NCBI GenBank assembly: GCA_934647195.1
Contig: CAKUFD010000001.1
Span: 248,001 to 312,000 of the forward strand
Source: an uncultured Collinsella sp.
Lineage (GTDB): Bacteria > Actinomycetota > Coriobacteriia > Coriobacteriales > Coriobacteriaceae
DNA: 64,000 nt
Reading direction: 5' to 3'
In this document: positions 8,892 to 17,896 of the stretch, piece by piece
Position numbering within the stretch: position 1 is the first letter of the stretch
Layout: each line of letters begins with the position of its first letter
Translations under genes and position numbers: made by a program
The notes under the pieces: model-generated
The model's input: only the letters and a program-made list of their open reading frames with translations
What the model was told of the DNA's origin: nothing
Databases searched by the model: none

Positions 8892-10364
8892 ATGAAGCAA
8901 TTGATGAAGGGAATCCGCAGGCTCGCTGTGGCGGTGTGCGCCATGGCGCTCTCGGTGGGCGTCCTTGCCGCGCCGGCATATGCTGATGGAGCGACCGTCA
9001 CAAAGATTACCAATAAAACAACGGGTGCGACCTATGATGACCTGGTCACCGCTACCGCTGCGGCTCAAAGCGGCGACACCATCCTGCTTCCCGAGGGCAA
9101 CTATACGCTGTACAAGGTGAGCTCCGAGGGCCACACCAAGGGCAAGGACCTTACGTTCGAGGGTTTGGGTGCCGATAAGACCGCTTGGAACATCGGCGCG
9201 CTTGTACCCGATCCTGCCAACTATGGTACCGAGTACAATGGCGACTATTCCTTTGATGGCGCCGGTACCGTGACGTTCAAGAACATGACGCTGCGTTCCG
9301 GCTCCGTAGATTACCTCGGTTTCATCCGCGCCGACAAGACCGTGGTCGATGGTTGCGTCATCAACGGCAAGACGTTCTACTGGGGCTATACCTCCGCCGA
9401 GTTTAAAAACAGCACATTCAACGCCCCGAGCCTCGATTACGCCATCTGGACGTACAGCTCGCCGACCATGACGTTCGATAACTGCACTTTTAACGCAAGC
9501 GGCAAGGTCATCAACGTCTACACCGATGCCGGTGCTGGCAAGCATGACATCACCGTAAACGTGAGCAACTGTACATTCAACTCGACCTCGCTTTGGGGCC
9601 TTTATAAGCAGGCTTTGAACATCAATGACTCCAATATGGGTTCATATAAGTACATCATTAACATCACCGGCGAGAACACGGTTAAGGCTGAGCGCGACAA
9701 CACTACCTGCTCGCAGCTCTTTGGCTTTGGCGGTGACCAGGCTAAAAACTCCGGTCGTACCGACGTGAAAATTGACGGTAAGCTCGTGTGGTCCGGCGGC
9801 GAGATGCTGACCCACGACTACACCGATGGCGAGCACGGCAACGCCTTCGACGTCACCTACACCGAGTGGGTCTCAGACGGCGCTGGCACCTGGACTCGTA
9901 CGGGAACCCCCAAGTGCAAGTACTGCGGCTTTACCAAGTCTGAGTTCGAGGAGACGGCTTACGACCTCGCCTACGACCTGAACGGCTCCACGGATGAGCA
10001 GACCGCTGAGTTTGCTACTGTCGAGCACGTTACCGAGACCGAGGTCACGGCCGATAAACCGGTGCGTAAGGGTTATTCCTTTGTGGGCTGGAACACGGCT
10101 GCAGATGGTTCCGGCACGAGCTATGAGGCTGGCACAAAGGTTGAGCTTTCCGCTGCGGTAACGCTTTTCGCCCAGTGGAAGAAGGACGAGCAGGCAACGC
10201 CCGCGCCTAAGCCTGCCGACAAGACCCAGACGGGCGAGAAACCCACTGGTCAGGCCCTGCCCAAGACGGGCGACAACTCCATGATGATCATCGGTGGAGT
10301 TGCGGTTGTGGCCGTCATCTGCATCATCGTTGGCGTTGTTGTGCTCAAGGGTCGCAAGAAGTAA
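8892..10364 (+). CDS. LPxTG surface protein with right-handed beta-helix-like domain and InlB B-repeat
   Basis: About 490 residues. The ATG at 8892 has GGAG 9 bases upstream and is followed at once by a signal peptide (MKQLMKGIRR, then a hydrophobic core ending APAYA). Residues ~35-310 have rows of short strands with repeated FKN/FDNCTFN-type turns, as in parallel beta-helix (pectate-lyase-like) proteins. Residues ~350-430 are a Listeria-Bacteroides (InlB B) repeat with GYSFVGWNTAADGSG and LFAQWKK. A Pro-rich spacer, LPKTG at about 456, a membrane helix and GRKK end it. The beta-helix could be an enzyme or adhesin; no catalytic residues can be assigned. Confidence 0.85.
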   Translation: MKQLMKGIRRLAVAVCAMALSVGVLAAPAYADGATVTKITNKTTGATYDDLVTATAAAQSGDTILLPEGNYTLYKVSSEGHTKGKDLTFEGLGADKTAWNIGALVPDPANYGTEYNGDYSFDGAGTVTFKNMTLRSGSVDYLGFIRADKTVVDGCVINGKTFYWGYTSAEFKNSTFNAPSLDYAIWTYSSPTMTFDNCTFNASGKVINVYTDAGAGKHDITVNVSNCTFNSTSLWGLYKQALNINDSNMGSYKYIINITGENTVKAERDNTTCSQLFGFGGDQAKNSGRTDVKIDGKLVWSGGEMLTHDYTDGEHGNAFDVTYTEWVSDGAGTWTRTGTPKCKYCGFTKSEFEETAYDLAYDLNGSTDEQTAEFATVEHVTETEVTADKPVRKGYSFVGWNTAADGSGTSYEAGTKVELSAAVTLFAQWKKDEQATPAPKPADKTQTGEKPTGQALPKTGDNSMMIIGGVAVVAVICIIVGVVVLKGRKK

Positions 10365-10404
10365 CAATCCGCGATTTCGAGCAAACATTCGCATCGAAAT
10401 ATTG

Positions 10405-10438
10405 GTCCGCATCCTCATTTGAGGGTGCGGACTTTTTT
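10405..10438 (+). terminator. Intrinsic terminator
   Basis: A 12-bp stem (GTCCGCATCCTC with GAGGGTGCGGAC, one G-U), loop ATTT and six T. It ends the surface protein gene ahead of purF. Confidence 0.9.
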
Positions 10439-10490
10439 CTAAGCTTCTCGAGAGGCTCCGTTGCCGTCCGTTTGCCGTCGTACCTGTGCG

Positions 10491-10496
10491 TATAAT
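10491..10496 (+). promoter_or_regulatory. Perfect TATAAT -10 element upstream of purF
   Basis: TATAAT lies 42 bases before the purF start. No good -35 element sits at 17 bases, so an activator or a weak -35 is possible. I do not see a guanine riboswitch between it and the start. Confidence 0.5.
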
Positions 10497-10537
10497 GGGT
10501 TGGTAAACGCCAACGCATAGAGTCATGAGGGGATAGC

Positions 10538-12211
10538 ATGTCTCAAGAAACCATCCATGCGGCCCAGGCCGCCGCAGGACGCGTGTCCGAGCCGGAGCAG
10601 CTGGACGAAGGTAGGGATCAGCTGCACGAGGAGTGCGGTGTCTTTGGTGTTTGGGCGCCAAAGCGCGACGTTGCCCGTCTGACGTATTTTGGCTTGCGTG
10701 CGCTGCAGCATCGCGGTCAGGAGTCGGCAGGTATCGCGGTGGGCGACGGCGGCACCGTTATGGTGCGCAAGGACCTGGGCCTTTGCGGCCAGGTGTTCTC
10801 CAACGCCGACCTCTCTACGCTTACCGGTCAGCTTGCGGTGGGACATGTGCGTTATGGTACGGCTGGCGCCAAGAGCTGGGAGGCTGCACAGCCACACCTC
10901 TCCACCATCAACGAGGTCATCATCGCGCTCGCGCATAACGGCACCCTGGTGAATACCGACGAGCTGCGCCGCCAGCTTATCGAGCTGGGCGTTCCGTTCC
11001 TCTCCAATTCCGACTCCGAGGTGGCCACCAAGCTCATCGGTTACTTCACCCAGCGCACCGGCCATTTGCGCGAGGGCATTCGTAAGACCATGGAGCTCGT
11101 GCGCGGCGGTTACGCCATGACCCTCATCAACGAAAGCTCCCTTTACGCCTTCCGCGATCCGCACGGCATTCGTCCGCTCGTGCTGGGCAAGCTCGTGGAT
11201 GGCGGTCTTGATCAGGCCGACCTCAAGGCAGCCGCCAAGCTTCCCTCGCTCGAGGAGAGCACCGAGGCGAGCGAGCCCGTGCCCGAGGTCGCTACGGCAG
11301 GCGGCTGGGTTGTCGCTTCCGAGACCTGCGCTCTCGACATCGTGGGCGCCGAGTACGTTCGCGACATTCGCCCGGGTGAGATTTTGCGCATCAACGCCGA
11401 GGGTCTTGTTTCCGAGCAGGGCGTGCCCGCGGCGGAGAAGTCGGCAAACTGCATCTTCGAGCAGGTTTATTTTGCTCGCCCCGACTCCATCATGAACGGC
11501 AAGAGCGTTTATGCCTGCCGTTACGACATGGGCCGCATGCTCGCCATCGAGTCGCCCGTCAACGCCGACATGGTCATTGGCGTGCCCGATTCCGGCATGC
11601 CTCCGGCGGAGGGCTTTGCCCACGAGAGCGGTATTCGCTATGGCGAGGGTCTCATCAAGAACCGCTACGTTGCCCGCACCTTCATTGAGCCCACGCAGGA
11701 GCTGCGTGCCATGGGCGTGCGCATGAAGCTCAACCCGCTCAAAGACAACATCGAGGGCAAGCGCATTGTGGTTATCGACGACTCCATCGTGCGCGGCACC
11801 ACCATGGTGCAGCTCGTCAAGATGCTGCGCGGTGCCGGCGCCAAAGAGATTCACGTGCGCATCAACTCGCCGGAGGTCATCTGGCCGTGCTTCTACGGCA
11901 TCGATACCGATGTCCAGCAGCAGCTGATCAGCGCCAACAAGACGGTCGACGAAATCTGTGAGTTCATCGGTGCCGACTCCTTGGCGTTCCTCTCGGTCGA
12001 GGGCCTGCTCAAGTGCATGCCCGAGGGCGGCTACTGCGACGCTTGCTTTACGGGTGTCTACCCGGTGGCTATTCCCGATAGCTTTGGTCGCGACAAGTTC
12101 ATGGAAGGCTACAAGCCGCGCAACCTCACCAAGCCCACGCGCTTTGCAGACGACGCGATCGTCGAGAAGGACAAAGACAAGAGCTGGGAAGAGAATCATC
12201 CCGAGGCATAA
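10538..12211 (+). CDS. purF: Amidophosphoribosyltransferase (PurF)
   Basis: 557 residues. It catalyses the first step of purine synthesis, moving ammonia from glutamine to PRPP. A propeptide of about 32 residues precedes the N-terminal nucleophile Cys33 in EECGVFG, and the glutaminase signature ALQHRGQESAG follows. The phosphoribosyltransferase PRPP loop is VVIDDSIVRGTTM. The C-terminal GYCDACFTG cysteines match the Fe-S-cluster form known from Bacillus subtilis, where oxygen exposure inactivates the enzyme; this suits an anaerobe. It is the first gene of purF-purM-purN. Confidence 0.97.
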   Translation: MSQETIHAAQAAAGRVSEPEQLDEGRDQLHEECGVFGVWAPKRDVARLTYFGLRALQHRGQESAGIAVGDGGTVMVRKDLGLCGQVFSNADLSTLTGQLAVGHVRYGTAGAKSWEAAQPHLSTINEVIIALAHNGTLVNTDELRRQLIELGVPFLSNSDSEVATKLIGYFTQRTGHLREGIRKTMELVRGGYAMTLINESSLYAFRDPHGIRPLVLGKLVDGGLDQADLKAAAKLPSLEESTEASEPVPEVATAGGWVVASETCALDIVGAEYVRDIRPGEILRINAEGLVSEQGVPAAEKSANCIFEQVYFARPDSIMNGKSVYACRYDMGRMLAIESPVNADMVIGVPDSGMPPAEGFAHESGIRYGEGLIKNRYVARTFIEPTQELRAMGVRMKLNPLKDNIEGKRIVVIDDSIVRGTTMVQLVKMLRGAGAKEIHVRINSPEVIWPCFYGIDTDVQQQLISANKTVDEICEFIGADSLAFLSVEGLLKCMPEGGYCDACFTGVYPVAIPDSFGRDKFMEGYKPRNLTKPTRFADDAIVEKDKDKSWEENHPEA

Positions 12212-12298
12212 AGCACCCCACGGCGCCATGAGCGGCAACCCGCGACTTGGCGCCTGTATCTTTTTGTTACCAAACCGCTCCATGCGAAAGGAAATCCG

Positions 12299-13405
12299 AT
12301 GAGTGAGAACACCAAGCACGTGACGTATGAGGACGCCGGCGTCGATACGGCCGAGGGCGGCCGCGCGGTCGACGCCATCAAGCAGATGGTCAAGGAGACC
12401 AATCGTCCCGAGGTTATCGGCGGCATCGGCGGCTTTGGCGGCTTGTTCTCCGCCGCTGCCCTTAAGGACATGGAAGATCCCATTCTTATTTCGGGCACCG
12501 ATGGCGTGGGCACCAAGCTCGTGCTGGCGCAGCTGCTCGACCGTCACGAGACGGTGGGCCAGGACCTTGTTGCCATGTGCGTAAACGACATTCTCGCTTC
12601 CGGCGCCGAGCCGCTGTTCTTCCTTGACTATGTGGCTATCGGTCATATCGAGGCCGAGCACATGGCAAAGATCGTGAAGGGTGTGGCCGACGGCTGCAAG
12701 CTCGCGGGCTGCGCTCTCGTGGGCGGCGAGATGGCCGAGCACCCCGGCGTCATGCGTCCGGATGATTACGATCTGGCAGGCTTTACCGTGGGCGTTGTCG
12801 ATCGCCCCAAGATGATCGACCCCGCAAACGTCCGTCCCGGCGACGTTATCATCGGCCTGCCTTCCACGGGTGTTCACTCCAATGGTTATTCGCTGGTGCG
12901 TAAGGTCATCGGCGTTGACGGGATCGTGCCGGGCACGCCCGAGGCCGCGGCCAAGCGCGCCGAGCTTGAGCAGCCGCTCGAGGAACTGGGCGGCCTTTCG
13001 CTGGCAGATGCCCTGCTGGCACCCACGCGCATCTATGTGAAGCCGGTGCTTGAGCTGCTGCGCGGCGGCGCCAACGTGCACGCCATCGCTCACATCACGG
13101 GCGGCGGCATCACCGAGAACCTCAACCGTGCGCTGGCGGCAGACGTCGACGCCGTGGTCGAGCGCGACGGGTCCAAGATGGGCTGGGACGTGCCGCCTGT
13201 CATCACCTACATTTCCAAGCATGCCGAGCTTGCCCCCAACGAGGCTTGCAAAACCTTCAACATGGGCGTTGGCCTGTGCTTTATCGTGGCCGCCGAGGAC
13301 GAGGCCGCAACGGTCTCTGCTCTCGAGGCCATGGGCGAGAAGCCCTTCCGCGTGGGCACCTGCATCGAGGGTTCGGGCAAGGTGACGTACTCCGATGAGC
13401 GATAA
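12299..13405 (+). CDS. purM: Phosphoribosylformylglycinamidine cyclo-ligase (AIR synthetase, PurM)
   Basis: 368 residues. It closes the imidazole ring of FGAM to give AIR, using ATP. Family motifs seen are TDGVGTKL, the CVNDILASGAEPLFFLDY stretch, the glycine-rich GLPSTGVHSNGYSLVR and HITGGGI. The start has GAAAGGA about 7 bases upstream. It follows purF by 87 bases and overlaps purN by 11 bases, so the three are probably translated from one message. Confidence 0.97.
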   Translation: MSENTKHVTYEDAGVDTAEGGRAVDAIKQMVKETNRPEVIGGIGGFGGLFSAAALKDMEDPILISGTDGVGTKLVLAQLLDRHETVGQDLVAMCVNDILASGAEPLFFLDYVAIGHIEAEHMAKIVKGVADGCKLAGCALVGGEMAEHPGVMRPDDYDLAGFTVGVVDRPKMIDPANVRPGDVIIGLPSTGVHSNGYSLVRKVIGVDGIVPGTPEAAAKRAELEQPLEELGGLSLADALLAPTRIYVKPVLELLRGGANVHAIAHITGGGITENLNRALAADVDAVVERDGSKMGWDVPPVITYISKHAELAPNEACKTFNMGVGLCFIVAAEDEAATVSALEAMGEKPFRVGTCIEGSGKVTYSDER

Positions 13406-14081
13406 CACCATGTCTCGCCCTGCTCCCTATACGCGCCCGACGGGCACTCCTGTGACCGAGCCGCTCAAGATCGGCGTGCTCATCTCGGGTTCCGGCACCA
13501 ATCTCCAGGCCCTGATCGACTGCATCGCCGAAGGCAGCCTCAACGCCAGCATCGAGTTGGTGGTTTCGAGTCGCGCGGACGCCTATGGCATCAAGCGTGC
13601 AGAGGAAGCCGGCATAGAGACGCTCGTGATGAGCCGCGAGGATTACGCCGACTCGATCGCTGCCGATCAAAAGATCGTGGATGCCTTGCTCGAGCGTGGC
13701 GTGGAGTATGTGGTGATGGCCGGCTATATGCGCATGGTTCGCACCCCGATGCTCCAGGCGTTTGACAATCGCGTGGTCAACCTGCATCCGGCACTGCTGC
13801 CGAGCTTTGTGGGCGCCCACGCCATCCAGGATGCATTTGACCGCGGCGTCAAGGTGACGGGCGTGACCGTTCACTTTGCAAACGAGGTGTACGACTGCGG
13901 CCCCATCATCGCCCAGCGCGCACTGCCCATCGAGGAGGAGTGGGACGTCGATACGCTCGAGGCCCACATTCACGATATCGAGCACGAGCTTTATCCTAAG
14001 GCCGTGCAGATGCTCGCCGACGGTCGCGTCCACGTGCTGGCCGATGGCAAGGTTGCCATCGATCCGGCGCCCGCCGCATAA
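13395..14081 (+). CDS. purN: Phosphoribosylglycinamide formyltransferase (PurN)
   Basis: 228 residues. It transfers the formyl group of 10-formyl-tetrahydrofolate to GAR. The N-terminal ISGSGTNLQALID phosphate loop, the AGYMRMV strand, NLHPALLPSF and the substrate/folate loop GVTVHFANEVYDCGPII are present. About 20 residues precede the usual start, so a downstream initiation codon is conceivable, but 13395 overlaps the end of purM as expected for coupled translation. Confidence 0.95.
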   Translation: MSDNTMSRPAPYTRPTGTPVTEPLKIGVLISGSGTNLQALIDCIAEGSLNASIELVVSSRADAYGIKRAEEAGIETLVMSREDYADSIAADQKIVDALLERGVEYVVMAGYMRMVRTPMLQAFDNRVVNLHPALLPSFVGAHAIQDAFDRGVKVTGVTVHFANEVYDCGPIIAQRALPIEEEWDVDTLEAHIHDIEHELYPKAVQMLADGRVHVLADGKVAIDPAPAA

Positions 14082-14120
14082 CTTCGCCTGTTTGTCGCCT
14101 CAATCGACGTGACCTATATA

Positions 14121-14169
14121 AGCTCCCTAGCCTGCTCTCGAATACGAGGTTGCGGCTGGGGAGCTTTTT
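14121..14169 (+). terminator. Terminator of the purF-purM-purN operon
   Basis: A 12-bp stem (AGCTCCCTAGCC with GGCTGGGGAGCT, one G-U) and five T, about 40 bases after purN. Confidence 0.85.
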
Positions 14170-14295
14170 GCGCCAGAAAGATGGCCTGAACCCCATGTGA
14201 TGCTTCCGGTAGCGCACGCCCAATTGTCACACTTGTATGTAAGTTGCTGTACAACTTTTGCGCAGCGAAGGCTGTGCTACCATCGATTTTGCTAA

Positions 14296-14323
14296 GCTGT
14301 CTCGCTGCCCATTTTGAGACAGC
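14296..14323 (+). promoter_or_regulatory. Inverted repeat in the leader of the orphan PTS EIIA gene
   Basis: GCTGTCTC-N12-GAGACAGC, perfect 8-bp arms ending 30 bases before the start codon. A smaller dyad, AAGTTG-N5-CAACTT, lies upstream near 14241. It could be an operator or an RNA hairpin. Confidence 0.4.
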
Positions 14324-14352
14324 GCACATGTCAACAAGACAGGAGAGAGAAT

Positions 14353-14823
14353 ATGGCAAGCAAGGATACTGAGCTGTTTAGCCCCGATCTGGTCTTCTTT
14401 GATTGGGAGGCCGAGAGCACCGACGAGTTCTTCACCAAGCTTGGCGCCGAGCTCAAGCAGCGTGGCAACATCAACGACGGCTGGTTCGACGGCATCTCCA
14501 CGCGCGAGAAGAACTATCCCACCGGTCTTCACACCGAGGCCGCTGCCATCGCCATTCCTCATACCGATCCCCAGTTTATCGAGAAGCCCTATATCGCGGT
14601 GATTAAGCCCAAGACCCCGATCGTCTTCCAGCCCATGGCGGGCATGGGCGATGAGGTCCCCGCCGAGCTCATCATCAACCTGGGCGTTCTGCGTGACGGC
14701 GGCCAGGTTGCCGTGCTGCAGAACCTCATGAACATCTTCATGGACAAGGAGAAGACGGCCGACATCCTCGCGCAGACCACGCAGGAGGGCATGATCGACG
14801 CCATCACCAAGTACTTCGAGTAG
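14353..14823 (+). CDS. PTS EIIA component (fructose/galactitol type)
   Basis: 156 residues. It has the EIIA type-2 fold, in which a His takes phosphate from HPr. The likely site is His70 in AIAIPHTDP; the conserved GLHTE with His60 is also there. It most resembles galactitol-type EIIA proteins. No IIB or IIC gene adjoins it, so it must work with a distant permease or have a regulatory role. AGGAGA lies 6 bases before the start. Confidence 0.85.
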   Translation: MASKDTELFSPDLVFFDWEAESTDEFFTKLGAELKQRGNINDGWFDGISTREKNYPTGLHTEAAAIAIPHTDPQFIEKPYIAVIKPKTPIVFQPMAGMGDEVPAELIINLGVLRDGGQVAVLQNLMNIFMDKEKTADILAQTTQEGMIDAITKYFE

Positions 14824-14872
14824 CGCCCATTTCCTGCTTTTGATTAACAGGTCTAAGCTGCCCCCTTTTATG

Positions 14873-14905
14873 ACCCCTGTGAGCCTCGTGTTCGCAGGGG
14901 TTTTT
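14873..14905 (+). terminator. Intrinsic terminator after the orphan EIIA gene
   Basis: The stem ACCCCTG-GA with TTC-CAGGGGT is followed by TTTTT. Confidence 0.75.
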
Positions 14906-14935
14906 CGTGAGAAAAGACCGTTAAGGCGTTCAGTA

Positions 14936-14964
14936 TTGTCACGTTTTTCTGAGCTGGGCATATA
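14936..14964 (+). promoter_or_regulatory. Candidate promoter of the PrsA-like foldase gene
   Basis: TTGTCA, a 17-base spacer and CATATA (TATATA at 19). It lies about 75 bases before the start codon. Confidence 0.45.
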
Positions 14965-15039
14965 TATGAGACAATAGGCAAGCATCAGGTAGTAACCAGT
15001 TCGCTCGCTTGCGAGCGCAAGCGCGGTAAGGACGCACCC

Positions 15040-16257
15040 ATGGCTCAACAGAAAAAGAAATCACCTACGCCCGGCGACATGGCTCAGGCGCCGCGCAAGA
15101 AGGACGTACGTGCTCGTGCTCGTAAGACGCGCGTATCCAAGGGCGTCAAGATCTTGCTCGTGGCGATTGGATGCGCGGCGATGATTCTCTCCGTTTCCAC
15201 CATGGCTTGCTCGGGCATCATCAACCAGAGCCAGAACAAGGAATCGTATACGCTTACCGGAGGCGTTGCCGCCAAGGTTGATGGCGTGAACATCACCGAG
15301 GACACCGTGACCAAGCAGATCATGAGCGTACGCACTTCCGGTGGCTATGACACCGACAAGAAATGGGCTCAGTACCTGGTCGATAACAACATGACGCCCG
15401 AGAGCTACCGTGCGAGCGTGATCGATTCCCTGGCACGCCAGTATCTGCTGCAGGCTGCCGAGAAGGAGTACGATGTCCAGGTGACTGACGAGGAAGTCGA
15501 GCAAGCTTGGAAAGACGCTGCCGCAAACTACGAGAGCGAGGAAGCGTTCGAGAGCCAGATCGCGATGTTCGGCTTTACCAAGGACAGCTACAAGCAGCAG
15601 CTTGAGAGCAGCCTCAAGCAGACCAAGCTCAAGGAGAAGGTCGCTAAGGTCGAGGACCCCACCGATCAGGAAGTCATCGATTATCTCAACAACAACCTCT
15701 CCACGTATAACGACGCTCGTCGCTCCCAGCACATCCTGTTCAAGGTGAATTCGGGTGCTACCGACGAGGAGAAGGCTGAGGTCAAGGAGAAGACCCAGGA
15801 GGTCCTCGACAAGATTAACGCGGGCGAGATTTCCTTTGACGATGCGGTGAGCAAGTATTCCGAGGACACCGGCTCCAAGGATGACAAGGGCGATGTGGGT
15901 TGGGATAAGCTCACGAGCTTTGTTGACGAGTACCAGTCGGCTCTTTCCGGCCTTAACAAGGGCGACGTGAGCCAGCTCGTCGAATCTTCCTACGGCTACC
16001 ACATCATCAAGTGCACCGGCTATTTCCATGTGGATGAGTCGGTCACCTCGATCGATCAGGTTCCCAAGAAGATCGTGAGCTACATCAAGAACATCCTCAA
16101 GACCCAGAAGGAGAGCACGGCGTATTCCGAGTGGATGGATGACTATATCAAGAAGGCCAACATCCAGGTCAACGACATGCCCAAGGAGGTTCCGTATAAT
16201 GTGAGCCTTGAGGGCGTGACGCCGAGCACCGGCTCGTCTTCCACTACGAGCGAGTAG
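15040..16257 (+). CDS. PrsA/SurA-like foldase with parvulin-type peptidyl-prolyl isomerase domain
   Basis: 405 residues. A basic cytoplasmic N-terminus (about 1-36) leads into a membrane segment ending in MACSG. The Cys there is not in a canonical lipobox, so membrane anchoring rather than lipidation is likelier. Residues ~70-210 are a SurA/PrsA-type helical chaperone region. Residues ~225-330 are a parvulin domain, with RSQHILFKV, FDDAVSKYSED, KGDVGW and GYHIIKCTGY. Such proteins help exported proteins fold outside the membrane. The 5' leader has a perfect palindrome, CGCTCGCTTGCGAGCG, at 15002-15017. Confidence 0.88.
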   Translation: MAQQKKKSPTPGDMAQAPRKKDVRARARKTRVSKGVKILLVAIGCAAMILSVSTMACSGIINQSQNKESYTLTGGVAAKVDGVNITEDTVTKQIMSVRTSGGYDTDKKWAQYLVDNNMTPESYRASVIDSLARQYLLQAAEKEYDVQVTDEEVEQAWKDAAANYESEEAFESQIAMFGFTKDSYKQQLESSLKQTKLKEKVAKVEDPTDQEVIDYLNNNLSTYNDARRSQHILFKVNSGATDEEKAEVKEKTQEVLDKINAGEISFDDAVSKYSEDTGSKDDKGDVGWDKLTSFVDEYQSALSGLNKGDVSQLVESSYGYHIIKCTGYFHVDESVTSIDQVPKKIVSYIKNILKTQKESTAYSEWMDDYIKKANIQVNDMPKEVPYNVSLEGVTPSTGSSSTTSE

Positions 16258-16285
16258 CTGCGCGCAACAACCGTACGTTACCTGC

Positions 16286-16312
16286 GAGCCCGCCCGAACG
16301 GCGGGTTCGTTT
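16286..16312 (+). terminator. Hairpin between the foldase and yqeY
   Basis: A 9-bp stem GAGCCCGCC/GGCGGGTTC with loop CGAAC. Only a short T-rich tail follows, so some read-through into yqeY is likely. Confidence 0.5.
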
Positions 16313-16330
16313 ATCAGAAAGGGGTTTTCG

Positions 16331-16774
16331 ATGACCAACGAAGAGCTGCAAAAAGAAATGATCGCCGCCATGAAGGCGAAGGACAAGACGCGTCTGTCCA
16401 TCATCCGTCAGGTCAAGGCCGAGGTGAAAAACATCGAGGTCAACGAGCGCCGCGAGGTGACCGAGGAGGATGTGAACGGCATGATCAAGCGCCTGATCAA
16501 GCAGACGAGCGAGACGCTTGATATGTCCATCAAGGCCGGCAACAACGCCGAGCGCACCGAGACCCTTACCGAGCAGGTTGAGATTTTGCAGAGCCTGCTG
16601 CCCCGTCAGGTCTCGGGCGACGAGCTCGTGGCGCTGATCGAGGAGGTCATCGCCGAGACGGGCGCTACCGCCAAGAAGGATATGGGTCGTGTGATGGGCG
16701 AGCTTGGCCATCGTACCGGTGGCAACTTCGATAAGCCGGCGGCTGCCAAAGAGGTCGGTTCCCGTCTGGCATAG
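16331..16774 (+). CDS. yqeY: GatB/YqeY domain protein
   Basis: 147 residues, the normal length for the family. The N-terminal helix with MKAKDKTRLSIIRQVKAEVKN, the central ILQSLLPRQVS and the C-terminal KKDMGRVMGEL match YqeY. The domain resembles the tRNA-binding tail of GatB, the subunit of tRNA amidotransferase; the role of free YqeY is not settled. The start ATG follows AAAGGGG. Confidence 0.9.
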   Translation: MTNEELQKEMIAAMKAKDKTRLSIIRQVKAEVKNIEVNERREVTEEDVNGMIKRLIKQTSETLDMSIKAGNNAERTETLTEQVEILQSLLPRQVSGDELVALIEEVIAETGATAKKDMGRVMGELGHRTGGNFDKPAAAKEVGSRLA

Positions 16775-16929
16775 GCCTACCCTGCGGCTCTTTAGCCTGA
16801 TGGAGAATTCGAGCGGTATACCAGGTGCTATGTATGAAGTACGAAAAGAGCGGGCATAAAACCCAAGAATTCGTATAAAACCGCCTTTTTTACCGTTGCT
16901 CGTTTGTAACAACTCGATTTCGAATCGAA

Positions 16930-16963
16930 CAAGCGTCCCCTCATACGGAGCGCTTGGTTTTTT
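16930..16963 (+). terminator. Terminator upstream of the ABC transporter operon
   Basis: CAAGCG/CGCTTG with an inner TCC/GGA pairing, then GTTTTTT. Confidence 0.6.
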
Positions 16964-17053
16964 CTAACCGTAGAATGGATGGAGCCGCGAAGCACTGGCG
17001 CTTGTGGATGCGCCGCGTCCCGATTCGATGGCAGATAAGGAAGGAACTCGTCC

Positions 17054-17785
17054 ATGTCCGATATGATCCAGATCAAAGGGCTCAACAAATACTTCGGGGA
17101 CTTGCATGTCCTGAAGGATGTCAACCTGAACGTCAAGGCTGGCGAGAAGCTCGTTGTCATCGGTCCGTCCGGTTCCGGCAAGTCCACGCTCATCCGCTGC
17201 GTCGATTTTCTTGAGGAGCCCACGTCCGGCGAGGTCATCATCGACGGCACGCCGCTTACCAAGAAGAATCATCTGGAGATGGCCCGCAAGTATTCCTCGA
17301 TGGTGTTCCAGCAGTTCAACCTATATCCCAACATGACGGTGTTGGGAAACCTGACGCTCGCACCCATCAAGCTTCAGAAGAAGAGCAAGGAAGAGGCCAA
17401 CAAGATCGCCATGGCTGCGCTCGAGCGCGTTGGCCTGGCGGCAAAGGCAGGGGAGTATCCCCAGAATCTCTCCGGTGGTCAGCAGCAGCGCGTGGCCATC
17501 GCCCGTGCTCTGTGCACCAAGCAACCCATCATCCTCTTTGACGAGCCTACCTCTGCACTCGATCCCGAGATGGTCCAGGAGGTGCTCGACGTTATGGTCG
17601 AGCTCGCCCAGGAGAACATCACCATGATCTGCGTCACCCATGAGATGGGCTTTGCCCGCCAGGTGGCCGACCGCGTGGTGTTTATGGACGATGGCCAGAT
17701 TTTGGAAGAGGGCACGCCCGATCACTTCTTTGAGAATCCCGAGAACCCGCGCTGCCGTGAGTTCTTGGACAAGATTCTTCACTAG
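17054..17785 (+). CDS. Polar amino-acid ABC transporter ATP-binding protein (GlnQ-type)
   Basis: 243 residues, cytoplasmic. It has Walker [10 protein letters not shown] (37-45), the Q-loop FQQF, signature LSGGQ (139-143), Walker B ILFDEP and the switch His in CVTHEMG. This is the PAAT family ATPase that drives glutamine/glutamate-type importers. It is the first gene of a four-gene set: ATPase, binding protein, permease, permease. A GGAAGGA site precedes the start. Confidence 0.95.
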   Translation: MSDMIQIKGLNKYFGDLHVLKDVNLNVKAGEKLVVIGPSGSGKSTLIRCVDFLEEPTSGEVIIDGTPLTKKNHLEMARKYSSMVFQQFNLYPNMTVLGNLTLAPIKLQKKSKEEANKIAMAALERVGLAAKAGEYPQNLSGGQQQRVAIARALCTKQPIILFDEPTSALDPEMVQEVLDVMVELAQENITMICVTHEMGFARQVADRVVFMDDGQILEEGTPDHFFENPENPRCREFLDKILH

Positions 17786-17896
17786 TTCGTTTTCGCATGC
17801 GGTATAGCCGCCGCATCGAGATAGCCGAGTATAGGTTCGGCACCATGGCTGCATACGTTGCCATGAATTGCGTATCGCAGGGAAGGGGTACCAACA

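Noticed and set aside
10523..13411. 962-codon minus-strand frame opposite purF-purM
   Set aside because: Shadow of two clearly functional purine genes; His/Gly-rich antisense composition.
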